Of a stretch of 40,472 nucleotides of DNA, positions 21,619 through 35,675 are shown one piece after another. Source of the stretch: REEB470 sp032117095 (GTDB lineage: Bacteria > Bacillota > Bacilli > Paenibacillales > YIM-B00363). Position numbers and translations under genes: made by a program. The notes beneath the pieces are model-generated. The model was not told the DNA's origin. It searched no databases and saw nothing but the letters and a program-made list of their open reading frames with translations. The stretch lies in assembly GCA_032117095.1 (NCBI GenBank), contig JAULZZ010000061.1, positions 1 to 40,472 on the forward strand, in the 5' to 3' direction. The stretch's first letter is position 1. Every line of letters starts with the position of its first letter.

Positions 21619-22722
21619 CTACGGTGACAGGGCGTGTCGCAGCCGTGGCAGGAGCGGGCGGGTTCCCTTGGGCAGTTGCTGGGTAATGCAGTGGATGTTC
21701 CCCCCTTCTTTGACGATCGCCATCCCATCAACAGGGACAACCTTACGTGTCGGAAATGTACTACGCAAAATGCGAAGTGTTTCCTGATCGGTATGTGAGG
21801 CGTCTCCGCCAAAAACAGGCACGAGGATCCCGTCGTTGACGAATGAAAAATTAATGTAGCTGAGCGTAAGACGTTTTCCGTCGTACCATCGTGCGGGGGG
21901 CTGTGGGAGTGCGATGAGGGAAAGAGCACGGCCACATGCATCGCGTGCGTGTGTGAGCGTTTGGATGTGCCGCTGGCTGAGGGCGTAGTGCGGATCGAGC
22001 GGATCGGTGCACACTTGCAAAAGTACGGTGCTGGGTGCGGCAAAACAAGCGACGTTGTCAATATGCCCATCTGTTTCATCGCCATGCCATCCTTCATCGA
22101 GCCAAATGAGGTGGTCGACGCCGAGTGCTTGTTTGAGCACGGCCGTGATGTCCGCCGCAGAGCGTGTCGGATTGCGGCTCGGATGGAGCAAACATTGGGT
22201 CGTCGTGAGCAGTGTTCGTTGGCCATCGACATGGAACGATCCCCCTTCCATGACAATGGGAGGCGCATAGAAAGGGACCCCGAGGGTTTCTAGTAAGGCA
22301 GGGGCGACGGCATTGTCGCGCTCCCAGTGGGGATATTTCTCCCCCCATGCGTTAAATTGCCACCTTACCCCGCCGACATGCCCGTGCGCATCGCAGACAA
22401 ACGTCGGACCATTGTCCCGTAACCAAGCATCTTGATGGGCAAGGGGCCACGGGATGATCGGGAAAGACGTCGGGACAGCACAAAAACGTGTGCAAACCGC
22501 TTCGTATTCCTGTGGTTGTACCAACACGACAACCGGTTCAAACGCTGCGATTGCCGTGATGATGGTGGCATAGCCGAAGCAGACGTCTGCATAATGGTCG
22601 GGATAAACCAACGACGATTGCAATGGCCAAGAAACGAATGTGCACTCGTGTTCCGTCCATTCTGCGGGCATTGCATAGTGCCATGCGGGTAGCGGGACAA
22701 GGGGCGTATTCGCTGTGGTCAC
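21619..22722 (-). CDS. aguA: Agmatine deiminase
   Basis: AguA converts agmatine to N-carbamoylputrescine and ammonia. The 367-residue protein shows the agmatine/peptidylarginine deiminase fold motifs: MPAEWTEHECTFVSWP near the start, DAWLRDNGPTFV, EGGSFHVDGQRTLLTT, ETDGHIDN, and the catalytic cysteine C345 in GGNIHCITQQ. GTG 22722 overlaps the gltD stop (GTGA), so translation is coupled to gltD. The last 17 residues (after QQLPKG) extend beyond the usual end and overlap the region that should encode the N-terminus of AguB. Confidence 0.95.
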   Translation of the reverse strand: MTTANTPLVPLPAWHYAMPAEWTEHECTFVSWPLQSSLVYPDHYADVCFGYATIITAIAAFEPVVVLVQPQEYEAVCTRFCAVPTSFPIIPWPLAHQDAWLRDNGPTFVCDAHGHVGGVRWQFNAWGEKYPHWERDNAVAPALLETLGVPFYAPPIVMEGGSFHVDGQRTLLTTTQCLLHPSRNPTRSAADITAVLKQALGVDHLIWLDEGWHGDETDGHIDNVACFAAPSTVLLQVCTDPLDPHYALSQRHIQTLTHARDACGRALSLIALPQPPARWYDGKRLTLSYINFSFVNDGILVPVFGGDASHTDQETLRILRSTFPTRKVVPVDGMAIVKEGGNIHCITQQLPKGTRPLLPRLRHALSP

Positions 22723-24203
22723 GGCAGTTGTGTCGTTCCCATGAGGAAGCGATCACATTCGCGCGCCACTTCACGCCCTTCATTAATCGCCCAGACGACG
22801 AGACTTTGTCCGCGGCGCATGTCTCCAGCGGCAAACACCCCAGGGACGTTCGTCGTATATTGTCCGTAGGCCGCTTTGGCATTTGAGCGTTCATCGCGTG
22901 CTACGCCAAACTGGTCTAATACGGTTACTTCGGGACCGGTGAACCCCATCGCCAGCAACACCAAGTCGGCAGGGTATTCTTTTTCGCTGCCTGCGACTTC
23001 GACAGGGACAAGGCGCCCTTGGGCATCCTTCTCCCAAGACATCCGCACGGTTTGTAACGCATGCACATGCCCGTGTGTGTTCCCGAGAAATCGTTTGGTG
23101 GAAATCAAATATTCACGCGGGTCAGCGCCAAACTTTGCGGCCGCCTCTTCTTGACCGTAGTCCATTTTGTATGTTTTGGGCCATTGGGGCCATGGATTGT
23201 CCGCAGCACGATGTGTGGGTGGTTTTGGCATAATCTCAAACTGGGTCACCGATTTGCACCCGTGACGGATCGATGTGCCGACGCAGTCGGTTCCCGTATC
23301 CCCCCCGCCGATGACGATGACGTGTTTATTGCGGGCATCGATGTATTGTCCGTTTTGCAACTGAGAATCTAGCAAACTTTTCGTATTGGCGTGCAAAAAT
23401 TCCATCGCCATGTGTACGCCGTGCAGCTGTCGCCCTTCGATCGTCAAATCCCGTGCCTTCGTTGCCCCGCCACACAAGACGACTGCGTCGTACTGACGAT
23501 GCAGTTCGGAAGCGAGCACATCTTTTCCTACTTCGCAGTTGAGTACGAACGTAATGCCTTCTTCTTCGAGCAAAGCAATGCGTCGCGATACGGTATTTTT
23601 ATCCAACTTCATGTTCGGAATGCCGTACATGAGAAGACCGCCTGGGCGATCTGCCCGTTCGTACACCGTCACGAGATGTCCTGCTTGGTTCAACTGGGCT
23701 GCAGCGGCCAGCCCTGAAGGACCAGACCCGATGACCGCTACTTTTTTGCCGGTGCGTATTTTTGGGGGATGCGCGATGACCCAACCTTCTGCAAAGCCAC
23801 GGTCAATAATCGCTTTTTCGATCGATTTAATCGTCACAGGGTCGCCGTGAAGTCCGACGGTACATGACCCTTCGCACGGGGCGGGACATACCCGTCCTGT
23901 AAATTCGGGAAAATTGTTTGTTTTGTGCAACCGATCGAGTGCTTCACGCCATTGGTCGCGATAGACGAGATCGTTCCACTCGGGAATGAGGTTGTTTATG
24001 GGACAACCCGCAGCCATCCCGTTGAGAAGTTTTCCCGTATGACAAAACGGAATGCCACAATCCATACAACGTGCCCCTTGTTGTTGGAGCGTTTGTACGG
24101 GAACGGGCGTTGCGAACTCCTCATAATGCTGCACGCGGAGCAATGGACCGGTCTCCACGGCGGTTGTGCGTGCATACTCCATAAAACCTGAAGGTTTACC
24201 CAT
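22719..24203 (-). CDS. gltD: Glutamate synthase small subunit
   Basis: GltD takes electrons from NADPH through FAD and passes them over 4Fe-4S clusters to GltB, which makes two glutamates from glutamine and 2-oxoglutarate. The 494-residue protein has N-terminal cluster cysteines (C46, C49, C54, C67, then C106, C110, C114), the FAD-binding GSGPSGLAAAAQLNQAGH, the NADPH-binding VIGGGDTGTDCVGT, and the closing GVFAAGDMRRGQSLVVWAI. ATG 24203 follows AGGAGG. It lies 36 bases after gltB in the same leftward operon. Confidence 0.97.
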   Translation of the reverse strand: MGKPSGFMEYARTTAVETGPLLRVQHYEEFATPVPVQTLQQQGARCMDCGIPFCHTGKLLNGMAAGCPINNLIPEWNDLVYRDQWREALDRLHKTNNFPEFTGRVCPAPCEGSCTVGLHGDPVTIKSIEKAIIDRGFAEGWVIAHPPKIRTGKKVAVIGSGPSGLAAAAQLNQAGHLVTVYERADRPGGLLMYGIPNMKLDKNTVSRRIALLEEEGITFVLNCEVGKDVLASELHRQYDAVVLCGGATKARDLTIEGRQLHGVHMAMEFLHANTKSLLDSQLQNGQYIDARNKHVIVIGGGDTGTDCVGTSIRHGCKSVTQFEIMPKPPTHRAADNPWPQWPKTYKMDYGQEEAAAKFGADPREYLISTKRFLGNTHGHVHALQTVRMSWEKDAQGRLVPVEVAGSEKEYPADLVLLAMGFTGPEVTVLDQFGVARDERSNAKAAYGQYTTNVPGVFAAGDMRRGQSLVVWAINEGREVARECDRFLMGTTQLP

Positions 24204-24239
24204 CGCGGTTTTGATCCTCCTGTCTGCCCATCTGGGGCA

Positions 24240-27200
24240 CTAATTTCCACTGATACGCGATTGATCACGCATGTTTTGCTCAAAGGCAACTAAAATGGCT
24301 TCTTCGGAGCTGAGCCCCGATTTTTTCCCTTGCTCGATCGATTCAAACATCCGCTTGAAGTCTTTGGGGATCATTTTGACGAAACGAAAACGCGCTTCTT
24401 CCCAGTTTTCTAAAATGCCGTGTGCGACGTCGCTGCCCGTAAATTTTACATGGTTGCGCACGAGTGTCCGCACTTCATTGATCTCGTACGTGTCTTCTAA
24501 CTCTTCGAAGAGGATCATTTGTGCATTGACGTGTTGGCGTACGTCGCCGGTTTCGTCGTATACATAGGCGATCCCACCCGACATCCCTGCCGCAAAATTG
24601 CGCCCGATCGGGCCCAAGACGACGACACGCCCGCCAGTCATATACTCACAGCCGTGGTCCCCGACGCCTTCGACGACGGCACTCACCCCACTGTTACGCA
24701 CGCAAAACCGCTCGCCGGCGAGTCCGCGAATGTACGCTTCACCACTCGTCGCCCCGTACAGTGCCACGTTCCCGATAATCACATTGTCTTTGGGGACGAA
24801 CGAAGCACGCGAAGGCGGGAAGAGAATGAGTTTCCCCCCAGACAACCCTTTGCCGACGTAATCGTTGGCATCGCCTTCGAGGGACAGCGTCATGCCTTTT
24901 GGCAAGAAGGCGCCGAAACTTTGACCCGCAGAACCGTTAAAGTGCAGACGAATCGTGTCGTGGTGCAGGCCTTGTGCGCCGTAGCGACGCGTCACTTCAC
25001 TGCCGACGATCGTACCGACGACACGGTGCGTGTTGTTGATCGGGACAATCGCATGCACGTGGGTGCGCTGTTCGAGCGCAGGACGGCAAATTTCTAACAA
25101 TTGGGTGCGATCCAACGATTTATCTAGGCGGTGGTCTTGTGCTTGGGTGCAGTACCGTCCGATCGTATCGTCGACTTGGGGTTTGAACAACAGCGGGCTC
25201 AGGTCGACGGATTTGCTTTTCCAGTGTGTGAGGACGTTGTTCGTCTCCAACACATCGGTACGCCCGACCATTTCCTCGATCGTCCTAAAGCCCAAAGACG
25301 CCATCCATTCCCGCACATCTTCGGCGACAAAACGCATAAAGTTGACGACATGCTGTGGGTCCCCGGTGAATTTTTTGCGCAACTCGGGGTTTTGGGTCGC
25401 GACCCCTACGGGACACGTGTCCAAGTGACATACGCGCATCATGACGCAACCGAGTGCGACCAACGGGGTTGTCGCAAAACCGAACTCTTCTGCGCCGAGC
25501 AATGCAGCGACCACGACGTCTCGTCCTGTCATCAGTTTGCCGTCGGTTTCCACGACGACACGGCTACGCAAATTGTTGAGCACCAACGTTTGGTGCGTCT
25601 CAGCGAGTCCGAGCTCCCACGGCAGTCCGGCATGACGAATGCTCGTTTGGGGAGAAGCACCCGTTCCCCCTTCGTACCCACTAATGAGGATGACATCGGC
25701 TTTTCCTTTGGCAACACCGGCTGCGATCGTGCCTACGCCGACTTCAGAGACGAGTTTGACACTGATTCGCGCTTGGGGATTCGCATTTTTGAGGTCGTGG
25801 ATCAGCTCTGCAAGGTCTTCAATGGAATAAATGTCGTGGTGGGGCGGTGGGGAGATGAGCCCTACCCCTGGCGTCACGCCACGCACTTCGGCGACCCACG
25901 GATACACTTTGCCCCCAGGCAACTGTCCGCCTTCGCCGGGTTTTGCGCCTTGTGCCATCTTAATTTGGATTTCGTCGGCGTTTACCAAATAGTGACTCGT
26001 GACACCAAATCGTCCTGAGGCGACTTGTTTAATCGCACTGCGCCGTAAATCTCCGTTGGCATCGCGTTCAAAACGAGCGGGGTGTTCGCCCCCTTCGCCC
26101 GTGTTGCTTTTGCCTCCGATGCGGTTCATGGCAATCGCAAGCGTTTCATGCGCTTCTTGGCTAATCGAGCCGTACGACATGGCGCCTGTTTTGAAGCGCT
26201 TAAAGATGGACTCCACTGGTTCGACTTCTTCGAGGGGGATCGCTTGACGCGTCTTCGAAAACGCCAACAGCCCACGGAGATGATATTGTTTTTCGTGCTC
26301 ACGGTGGATGAGACCAACAAATCGTCGGTACATTTCCCTGTCGCCTGTACGCACAGCCGTTTGCAAGGCGTGAATGGTTTCGGGATTGTACAAATGTTCT
26401 TCGCCGTCTTTGCGCCACTGCAACTCCCCACCGGTATCCAATACGGGGGAGGGGGCGCCAAAGGGAGGGAATGCTTTTTGGTGCCGCGCAAGTGCTTCGA
26501 AGGCGATTTCGTCCAATCCGATGCCTTCGATGCGCGAAGTCGTCCACGTAAAATAACGTTCGATCACTGCTGTGTCTATGCCGACAGCCTCAAAAATTTG
26601 CGCCCCACGGTAACTTTGGAACGTGGAAATGCCCATTTTTGCCAACACTTTGACAACGCCTTTTGTGGCGGCGGCCAAGTAGTGGTACGTCGCCTTCGCT
26701 TCGTCGATCCCAGGCAACATGTTTTGGGAGACGAGTTGGGCGATCGATTCGAGTGCCATATACGGGTTGATGGCATTGGCGCCGTAGCCGAGCAACACAG
26801 CGAGGTGGTGCACTTCGCGCGGTTCCCCCGATTCTACGATCAAACTCACGCGCGTACGCGTCCCCTTCCGAATGAGGTGGTGGTGCGTTCCTGCTACCGC
26901 CAGCAAGGCAGGAATGGGGGCGTGTGCGTGGTTCATGCCGCGGTCAGACAAGATGATCGTATTGGCGCCCGAAGCAATCTCTGCATCGATCGACCCAAAC
27001 AAGTCATCCAATGCTTCTTTGAGTGTCCCTTCGTGCGGATTGCTTCGAAAAAGCATCGGAATTTCTGCTACACGAAACCCAGTACGTTGGATGTAGCGAA
27101 TTTTCGCCAGTTCGTCGTTGGTCAAAAATGGGGTTTTGAGCCGAATGTGTCGGCAACTTTCCGGTTGTGGGGCGATGAAATTTCGTTCTGGACCGATCGT

Positions 27201-28823
27201 CGTCATCTGAGACGTGACGAGCTCCTCAAAGTTTGCATCGATCGGTGGATTGGTCACTTGTGCGAACAGTTGCTTAAAGTACGAATACAACAGCTGTGGC
27301 CGATCAGACAACACCGCCAAAGGTGAATCGTGCCCCATCGAACCAATCGGATCGACCCCAGTTTGGGCCATGGGCTTGAGAATTTTATGCAACGTTTCGT
27401 AGGTGTATCCGAACGCTTGTTGGCGCAAAGGCACGGTGTCCCACTCGATCGGCCATGGCGTGGCGCGTGCAGGGAGATCTTCAATCCCAATGAGGTGTTC
27501 ATCCAACCACTGCTGGTACGGCTGTGCGGTTGCAATGCGTTCTTTGAGCTCATCGTCTGCCACGATGCGTCCTTCGACCGTATCGACCAACAACATCCGT
27601 CCAGGGCGCAGGCGATCTTTGCGGATGATGCGTTCTGCACTGATGTTGAGCACGCCCACTTCGCTCGCCAAAATAATGAGGTCATCGGAGGTCACGTAGT
27701 AACGCGCAGGACGCAAACCATTGCGATCGAGCACCGCCCCGATGGATAGGCCGTCAGTAAAGGCGATGGCTGCAGGGCCGTCCCATGGCTCCATCAGGCA
27801 ACTGTGATACTCATAAAATGCTTTTTTCGTCGGGCTCATCGTGTCATGCTTTGCCCACGGTTCAGGAATCATCATCATCGCTGCATGCGGGAGCGAACGT
27901 CCCGAAAGCAACAAAAATTCCAAACAATTGTCGAAAATTTGCGAGTCACTGCCTTCTGCATCGACGATTGGCAAGATGCGCCGAATGTCTTCCCCAAACA
28001 AATCCGAGGTGACCATCGCTTCCCGTGCGCGCATCCAGTTGACGTTGCCTCGCAACGTGTTGATCTCTCCATTGTGAATGACGTAGCGATACGGATGGGC
28101 ACGGTCCCACGTCGGGAATGTGTTCGTACTAAAACGCGAATGCACGAGTGCCAAGGCACTGTCCAACAGCGGATCGCGCAACTCGGTATAGTACGTGTCT
28201 ACTTGCTCCGGCGTCAACATGCCTTTGTAGACGATCGTGCGGGACGATAAGCTCGACACATAGCAAACAAAGCCTTGGCTGCGGCATTCGTGCTCGATGC
28301 GTTTGCGGATGACGTACAGTTTGCGTTCTAGGGCAAGCTGGTCGCCTTTCAAAAACTTTCGCCCGACGAACATCTGAGCGACGAATGGCTGTGCTGCCTT
28401 GGCGGATTCTCCCAATGTCGTATCCTCTACGGGCACGGTGCGCCAACCGAGCAGGGCTTGGAGTTCTTCACGGACGACACGCTCGATCACCGCCATGCAT
28501 GCGGTGCGTTGCTCCTCGGGACGCGGCAAAAATACCATGCCTACGCCATATTCCCCAAATGCAGGCAACGTAAAGTCTGTACAGACGTGACGGAAATACG
28601 CATCGGGAATTTGCAGTAAAATGCCCGCGCCATCGCCGGTGTTGGATTCGGCTCCTTGGCCACCACGGTGGTCTAAATTGCGCAAAATGGTGAGTGCTTG
28701 GTGTACGATGTCGTGCGAGCGCACGCCTTTCATGTGGGCGATAAAACCGATCCCACAGGCGTCATGCTCATGTCGCGGATCATACAACCCTTGTTTTTGA
28801 GGGGTCTGGTTGAAACTCATCAT
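24240..28823 (-). CDS. gltB: Glutamate synthase large subunit
   Basis: GltB is the glutamine-hydrolysing and synthase subunit of NADPH-GOGAT. The roughly 1527-residue protein has the class-II amidotransferase domain with a short propeptide before the nucleophile Cys in HEHDACGIGF (C23 from this start), a central domain, an FMN domain with GEGGEHPARF and SGYEGGTGASPQTS, the 3Fe-4S ligands CVMMRVCHLDTCPVGVATQN, and the C-terminal beta-helix rich in glycines. ATG 28823 is preferred, with AAAGG 6 bases upstream; a TTG two codons earlier and an ATG one codon later are alternatives. It heads gltB-gltD-aguA-aguB. Confidence 0.97.
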   Translation of the reverse strand: MMSFNQTPQKQGLYDPRHEHDACGIGFIAHMKGVRSHDIVHQALTILRNLDHRGGQGAESNTGDGAGILLQIPDAYFRHVCTDFTLPAFGEYGVGMVFLPRPEEQRTACMAVIERVVREELQALLGWRTVPVEDTTLGESAKAAQPFVAQMFVGRKFLKGDQLALERKLYVIRKRIEHECRSQGFVCYVSSLSSRTIVYKGMLTPEQVDTYYTELRDPLLDSALALVHSRFSTNTFPTWDRAHPYRYVIHNGEINTLRGNVNWMRAREAMVTSDLFGEDIRRILPIVDAEGSDSQIFDNCLEFLLLSGRSLPHAAMMMIPEPWAKHDTMSPTKKAFYEYHSCLMEPWDGPAAIAFTDGLSIGAVLDRNGLRPARYYVTSDDLIILASEVGVLNISAERIIRKDRLRPGRMLLVDTVEGRIVADDELKERIATAQPYQQWLDEHLIGIEDLPARATPWPIEWDTVPLRQQAFGYTYETLHKILKPMAQTGVDPIGSMGHDSPLAVLSDRPQLLYSYFKQLFAQVTNPPIDANFEELVTSQMTTIGPERNFIAPQPESCRHIRLKTPFLTNDELAKIRYIQRTGFRVAEIPMLFRSNPHEGTLKEALDDLFGSIDAEIASGANTIILSDRGMNHAHAPIPALLAVAGTHHHLIRKGTRTRVSLIVESGEPREVHHLAVLLGYGANAINPYMALESIAQLVSQNMLPGIDEAKATYHYLAAATKGVVKVLAKMGISTFQSYRGAQIFEAVGIDTAVIERYFTWTTSRIEGIGLDEIAFEALARHQKAFPPFGAPSPVLDTGGELQWRKDGEEHLYNPETIHALQTAVRTGDREMYRRFVGLIHREHEKQYHLRGLLAFSKTRQAIPLEEVEPVESIFKRFKTGAMSYGSISQEAHETLAIAMNRIGGKSNTGEGGEHPARFERDANGDLRRSAIKQVASGRFGVTSHYLVNADEIQIKMAQGAKPGEGGQLPGGKVYPWVAEVRGVTPGVGLISPPPHHDIYSIEDLAELIHDLKNANPQARISVKLVSEVGVGTIAAGVAKGKADVILISGYEGGTGASPQTSIRHAGLPWELGLAETHQTLVLNNLRSRVVVETDGKLMTGRDVVVAALLGAEEFGFATTPLVALGCVMMRVCHLDTCPVGVATQNPELRKKFTGDPQHVVNFMRFVAEDVREWMASLGFRTIEEMVGRTDVLETNNVLTHWKSKSVDLSPLLFKPQVDDTIGRYCTQAQDHRLDKSLDRTQLLEICRPALEQRTHVHAIVPINNTHRVVGTIVGSEVTRRYGAQGLHHDTIRLHFNGSAGQSFGAFLPKGMTLSLEGDANDYVGKGLSGGKLILFPPSRASFVPKDNVIIGNVALYGATSGEAYIRGLAGERFCVRNSGVSAVVEGVGDHGCEYMTGGRVVVLGPIGRNFAAGMSGGIAYVYDETGDVRQHVNAQMILFEELEDTYEINEVRTLVRNHVKFTGSDVAHGILENWEEARFRFVKMIPKDFKRMFESIEQGKKSGLSSEEAILVAFEQNMRDQSRISGN

Positions 28824-28919
28824 CGACAACCTTTCTCGGATACAAAGATGAAAGAAAAATAGGCGTTTAACAGGAAACCCCTTCCCAATGGGAAGTAGAT
28901 CATGTAAAATATACTGTGA

Positions 28920-28948
28920 ATTGTATCATTATTAACGCCGTATTTCAA
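28920..28948 (-). promoter_or_regulatory. Probable sigma-A promoter of the gltB operon
   Basis: On the minus strand TTGAAA (28948-28943), 17 bp, then TACAAT (28925-28920) with a TGA extended -10. The leader of about 90 nt contains a CTTCCC/GGGAAG hairpin (28881-28895). Confidence 0.6.
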
Positions 28949-28962
28949 TCATGCAATGACGA

Positions 28963-29010
28963 TTTCGACAAAATGTCTGGATTCCCACAACACAGTTTCG
29001 ACAAAAAGTC
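28963..29010 (-). promoter_or_regulatory. Paired dyad repeats upstream of gltB, possible operator
   Basis: TTTCGACAAAATGTC (28963-28977) and TTTCGACAAAAAGTC (28996-29010) are direct repeats 33 bp apart, about three helical turns. Each contains an inverted repeat (GACAAAATGTC, GACAAAAAGTC). They lie just upstream of the gltB -35, a typical place for an activator. The protein is not identified. The remaining AT-rich sequence up to 29290 shows no gene. Confidence 0.35.
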
Positions 29011-29290
29011 TTGTTTTTCTTTTGTTTTTATTGTTTTGTGCGACGGTTTACGGATAGAAAAATTCGCCTTCTACATTTTTTAGTACAAAAATTTTTATGT
29101 AAAAGACATCGCAATAAACGGAGTTGCAAAAATCTTCTTGCCATAACAAAACGGCTTGTTCGCTTGTGTGGTATGCGTGTGATGCCCTTTGTCGCAGTGC
29201 CCTCGGGATGGGGTGCGACAGAACCTGTGCACTCCGCTGGGGAACGGGGCCTGATTTTTGCTTTTGCAAATGGAAGGGAGAGATGGTACA

Positions 29291-29707
29291 ATGCAGGGAA
29301 CCAAACGGGCGGAGAATTTGTTGTTCTGTGCTGCGATCGTCGCCATGGTGGCGACGGTAGGGAGTTTGTATTTGAGTGAGGTATTGAAGTTCGAACCGTG
29401 CAAATTGTGTTGGATACAGCGCATATTTATGTATCCGCTCACGTGGTTGTTGGCGGTGGCGCATTTTCGGCGAGATTTCAGCATAAAGGGGTATGCATGG
29501 CCACTCGTCGTGGTCGGTGGACTGATCTCGTTGTACCACACGATCTTGCAGAAGTTGCCCCCAGATCCGAATTCGACTTCTTGCGGTGCGGTGTCATGCT
29601 ATTCAGACTACTTAAACTGGTTCGGATTTATTACGATTCCGATGTTGGCATTGACTGCATTTGTGCTCATTGGGGGATGCTTAGCTTTGATGAAGACGAA
29701 GGAGTGA
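29291..29707 (+). CDS. bdbC: Disulfide bond formation protein, DsbB/BdbC type
   Basis: A 138-residue four-helix membrane protein that reoxidises an extracytoplasmic thiol oxidase and passes electrons to quinone. The first pair of catalytic cysteines is CKLC in EPCKLCWIQRIFMYP, a strong DsbB/BdbC signature. The second pair is in STSCGAVSC, before the last helices. ATG 29291 follows GGAAGGGAGA; the frame is open earlier but not family-like. No bdbD (DsbA-like partner) is adjacent. The gene for a lipoprotein cytochrome c follows 5 bases after the stop, fitting an envelope electron-transfer operon. Confidence 0.92.
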   Translation: MQGTKRAENLLFCAAIVAMVATVGSLYLSEVLKFEPCKLCWIQRIFMYPLTWLLAVAHFRRDFSIKGYAWPLVVVGGLISLYHTILQKLPPDPNSTSCGAVSCYSDYLNWFGFITIPMLALTAFVLIGGCLALMKTKE

Positions 29708-29712
29708 GGACG

Positions 29713-30045
29713 ATGAAACAAAAGGGTGTTGCGTGGCGTTTGGTAGGCGTGGGGGTTGTTTTGATGGTCGGGTTGACAGGGTGTGGGGGGACAGACACTG
29801 CGACACAGACGACGGCGCCGGTGACGAACCCAGAGCAGTTGTACAAACAAAGCTGTATTTCGTGCCATGGCGCACAGCTCCAAGGCGCCAGTGGGCCCAA
29901 CTTACAAAAAGTCGGACAGCGACTTGACGCAGCCGCCATCGAGAACATCATTCGCAACGGCAAAGGCGGGATGCCGAGCATGAGTCGCGGACTCAACGAT
30001 GCGCAGATTGCTTCTCTATCGAGCTGGCTTGCCGACAAAAAATAG
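29713..30045 (+). CDS. Lipoprotein cytochrome c (c551 type)
   Basis: A 110-residue monoheme class-I cytochrome c. A lipobox (VVLMVGLTGC, Cys about 24) attaches it to the outer face of the membrane. A Thr/Ala-rich spacer leads to the heme-binding CISCH within QSCISCHGAQLQGASGPNLQ. The axial Met is in GKGGMPSMSR, and the fold ends AQIASLSSWLADKK. It resembles the CccA/CccB c550/c551 proteins of Bacilli that carry electrons to terminal oxidases. ATG 29713 is preceded by GGAGTGAGG, which overlaps the bdbC stop. Confidence 0.92.
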   Translation: MKQKGVAWRLVGVGVVLMVGLTGCGGTDTATQTTAPVTNPEQLYKQSCISCHGAQLQGASGPNLQKVGQRLDAAAIENIIRNGKGGMPSMSRGLNDAQIASLSSWLADKK

Positions 30046-30194
30046 GGGATCACGCGTTTTTATTGCAACGAAAAGTACATTCCGTTTTGACAGCGCCCGT
30101 TGTCAAGATGGAATTTTTTGTTTTTATGCAGAGGATTGATGCGCGATGTTTCCTTGGGCAAAGGGATGAAAAAAACAATCAAGCATGCTTCGGC

Positions 30195-30294
30195 GTACTA
30201 AAATTGAATACAGATATTTTATTGGTTAAAAATTACTGTGCGTTCTCGTAAAACGGCGCCGTTTGCGTAGATGTTTTTAATCCGTGTTTCGCAT
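30195..30294. repeat. R1 palindromic repeat, copy F (inverted, diverged)
   Basis: About 100 bp in the same orientation as copy C. It starts GTACTAAAATTGAATACAGA; the middle has TTGGTTAAAAATTACTGTGC; the end reads AATCCGTGTTTCGCAT. Both outer ends have substitutions. It lies between the cytochrome c gene and the protease promoter. The rest of 30046-30384 shows no gene. Confidence 0.8.
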
Positions 30295-30384
30295 TAGGCG
30301 TGGCGGTTGGTGTGCGCATAGAAGCGTAAAGAATCAAGTTATTTTTATGGTTTCATCTTTACTTTTTTGTAAAAATTGATGCGA

Positions 30385-30399
30385 TTTTTTTTTTTTTTT
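30385..30399 (+). repeat. T15 homopolymer abutting the protease -35
   Basis: Fifteen consecutive T at 30385-30399. The last two form the start of TTGACA (30398-30403), so changes in tract length would alter DNA just upstream of the promoter. Confidence 0.95.
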
Positions 30400-30426
30400 G
30401 ACATAAAAGCGAATATCCTCTATCCT
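30398..30426 (+). promoter_or_regulatory. Probable promoter of the S-layer protease gene
   Basis: A perfect TTGACA (30398-30403), 17 bp, then TATCCT (30421-30426), 86 bases before the start codon. The -35 is fused to the T15 tract. Confidence 0.5.
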
Positions 30427-30511
30427 TATTATAAGGGCGTCTTTGACTTCTACAAAGTGTGGGTATCTTTGTGGGTGAAGGAGACCCAATCCAACAAGGG
30501 ATGGTGTCCAG

Positions 30512-35464
<4,953 letters not shown>

Positions 35465-35488
35465 GATGGGAGTATGGGGCATGCTACG

Positions 35489-35514
35489 AGGACAACGACA
35501 CGTGTCGTTGTCCT
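35489..35514. terminator. Perfect 26-bp palindrome after the protease gene
   Basis: AGGACAACGACAC (35489-35501) is followed directly by its exact reverse complement. It lies 25 bases after the protease stop and probably acts as a terminator or RNA-end stabiliser. There is no U tract, so an operator is the alternative. Confidence 0.5.
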
Positions 35515-35570
35515 TATGTCATTTGGGGAGCGGGCAATGTGCGAGGAAACGACAGGTGCGTGTGATACCA

Positions 35571-35675
35571 ATACTAAACACGGATTAAAAACGTCCATAC
35601 CAAGAGCCCCATTTCACAGGAAATCACTGTGCTTTTTAACCAATAGGATTCCTGTGTTCAATCACTGTATAGTAT
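35571..35675. repeat. R1 palindromic repeat, copy G (near consensus)
   Basis: The 105-bp copy begins ATACTAAACACGGATTAAAA and ends TCACTGTATAGTAT. The interior has CATTTCACAGGAAATCACTG and TTTTTAACCAATAGGATTCC. It is in the same orientation as B and is almost identical to it. The remaining DNA to 35860 shows only a small CCGC/GCGG dyad near 35750. Confidence 0.88.

Noticed and set aside
26082..27326. 414-residue open frame on the plus strand
   Set aside because: It lies wholly antisense to gltB. The translation is rich in Arg, His, Phe and Cys with no family resemblance; the gltB codon pattern keeps the complementary frame open.
29264..29292. TTGCAA-17-TACAAT promoter with TGG at the bdbC start
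   Set aside because: The -10 overlaps the bdbC ATG and its spacing to the ribosome site, so the transcript would start inside the gene. Probably chance.
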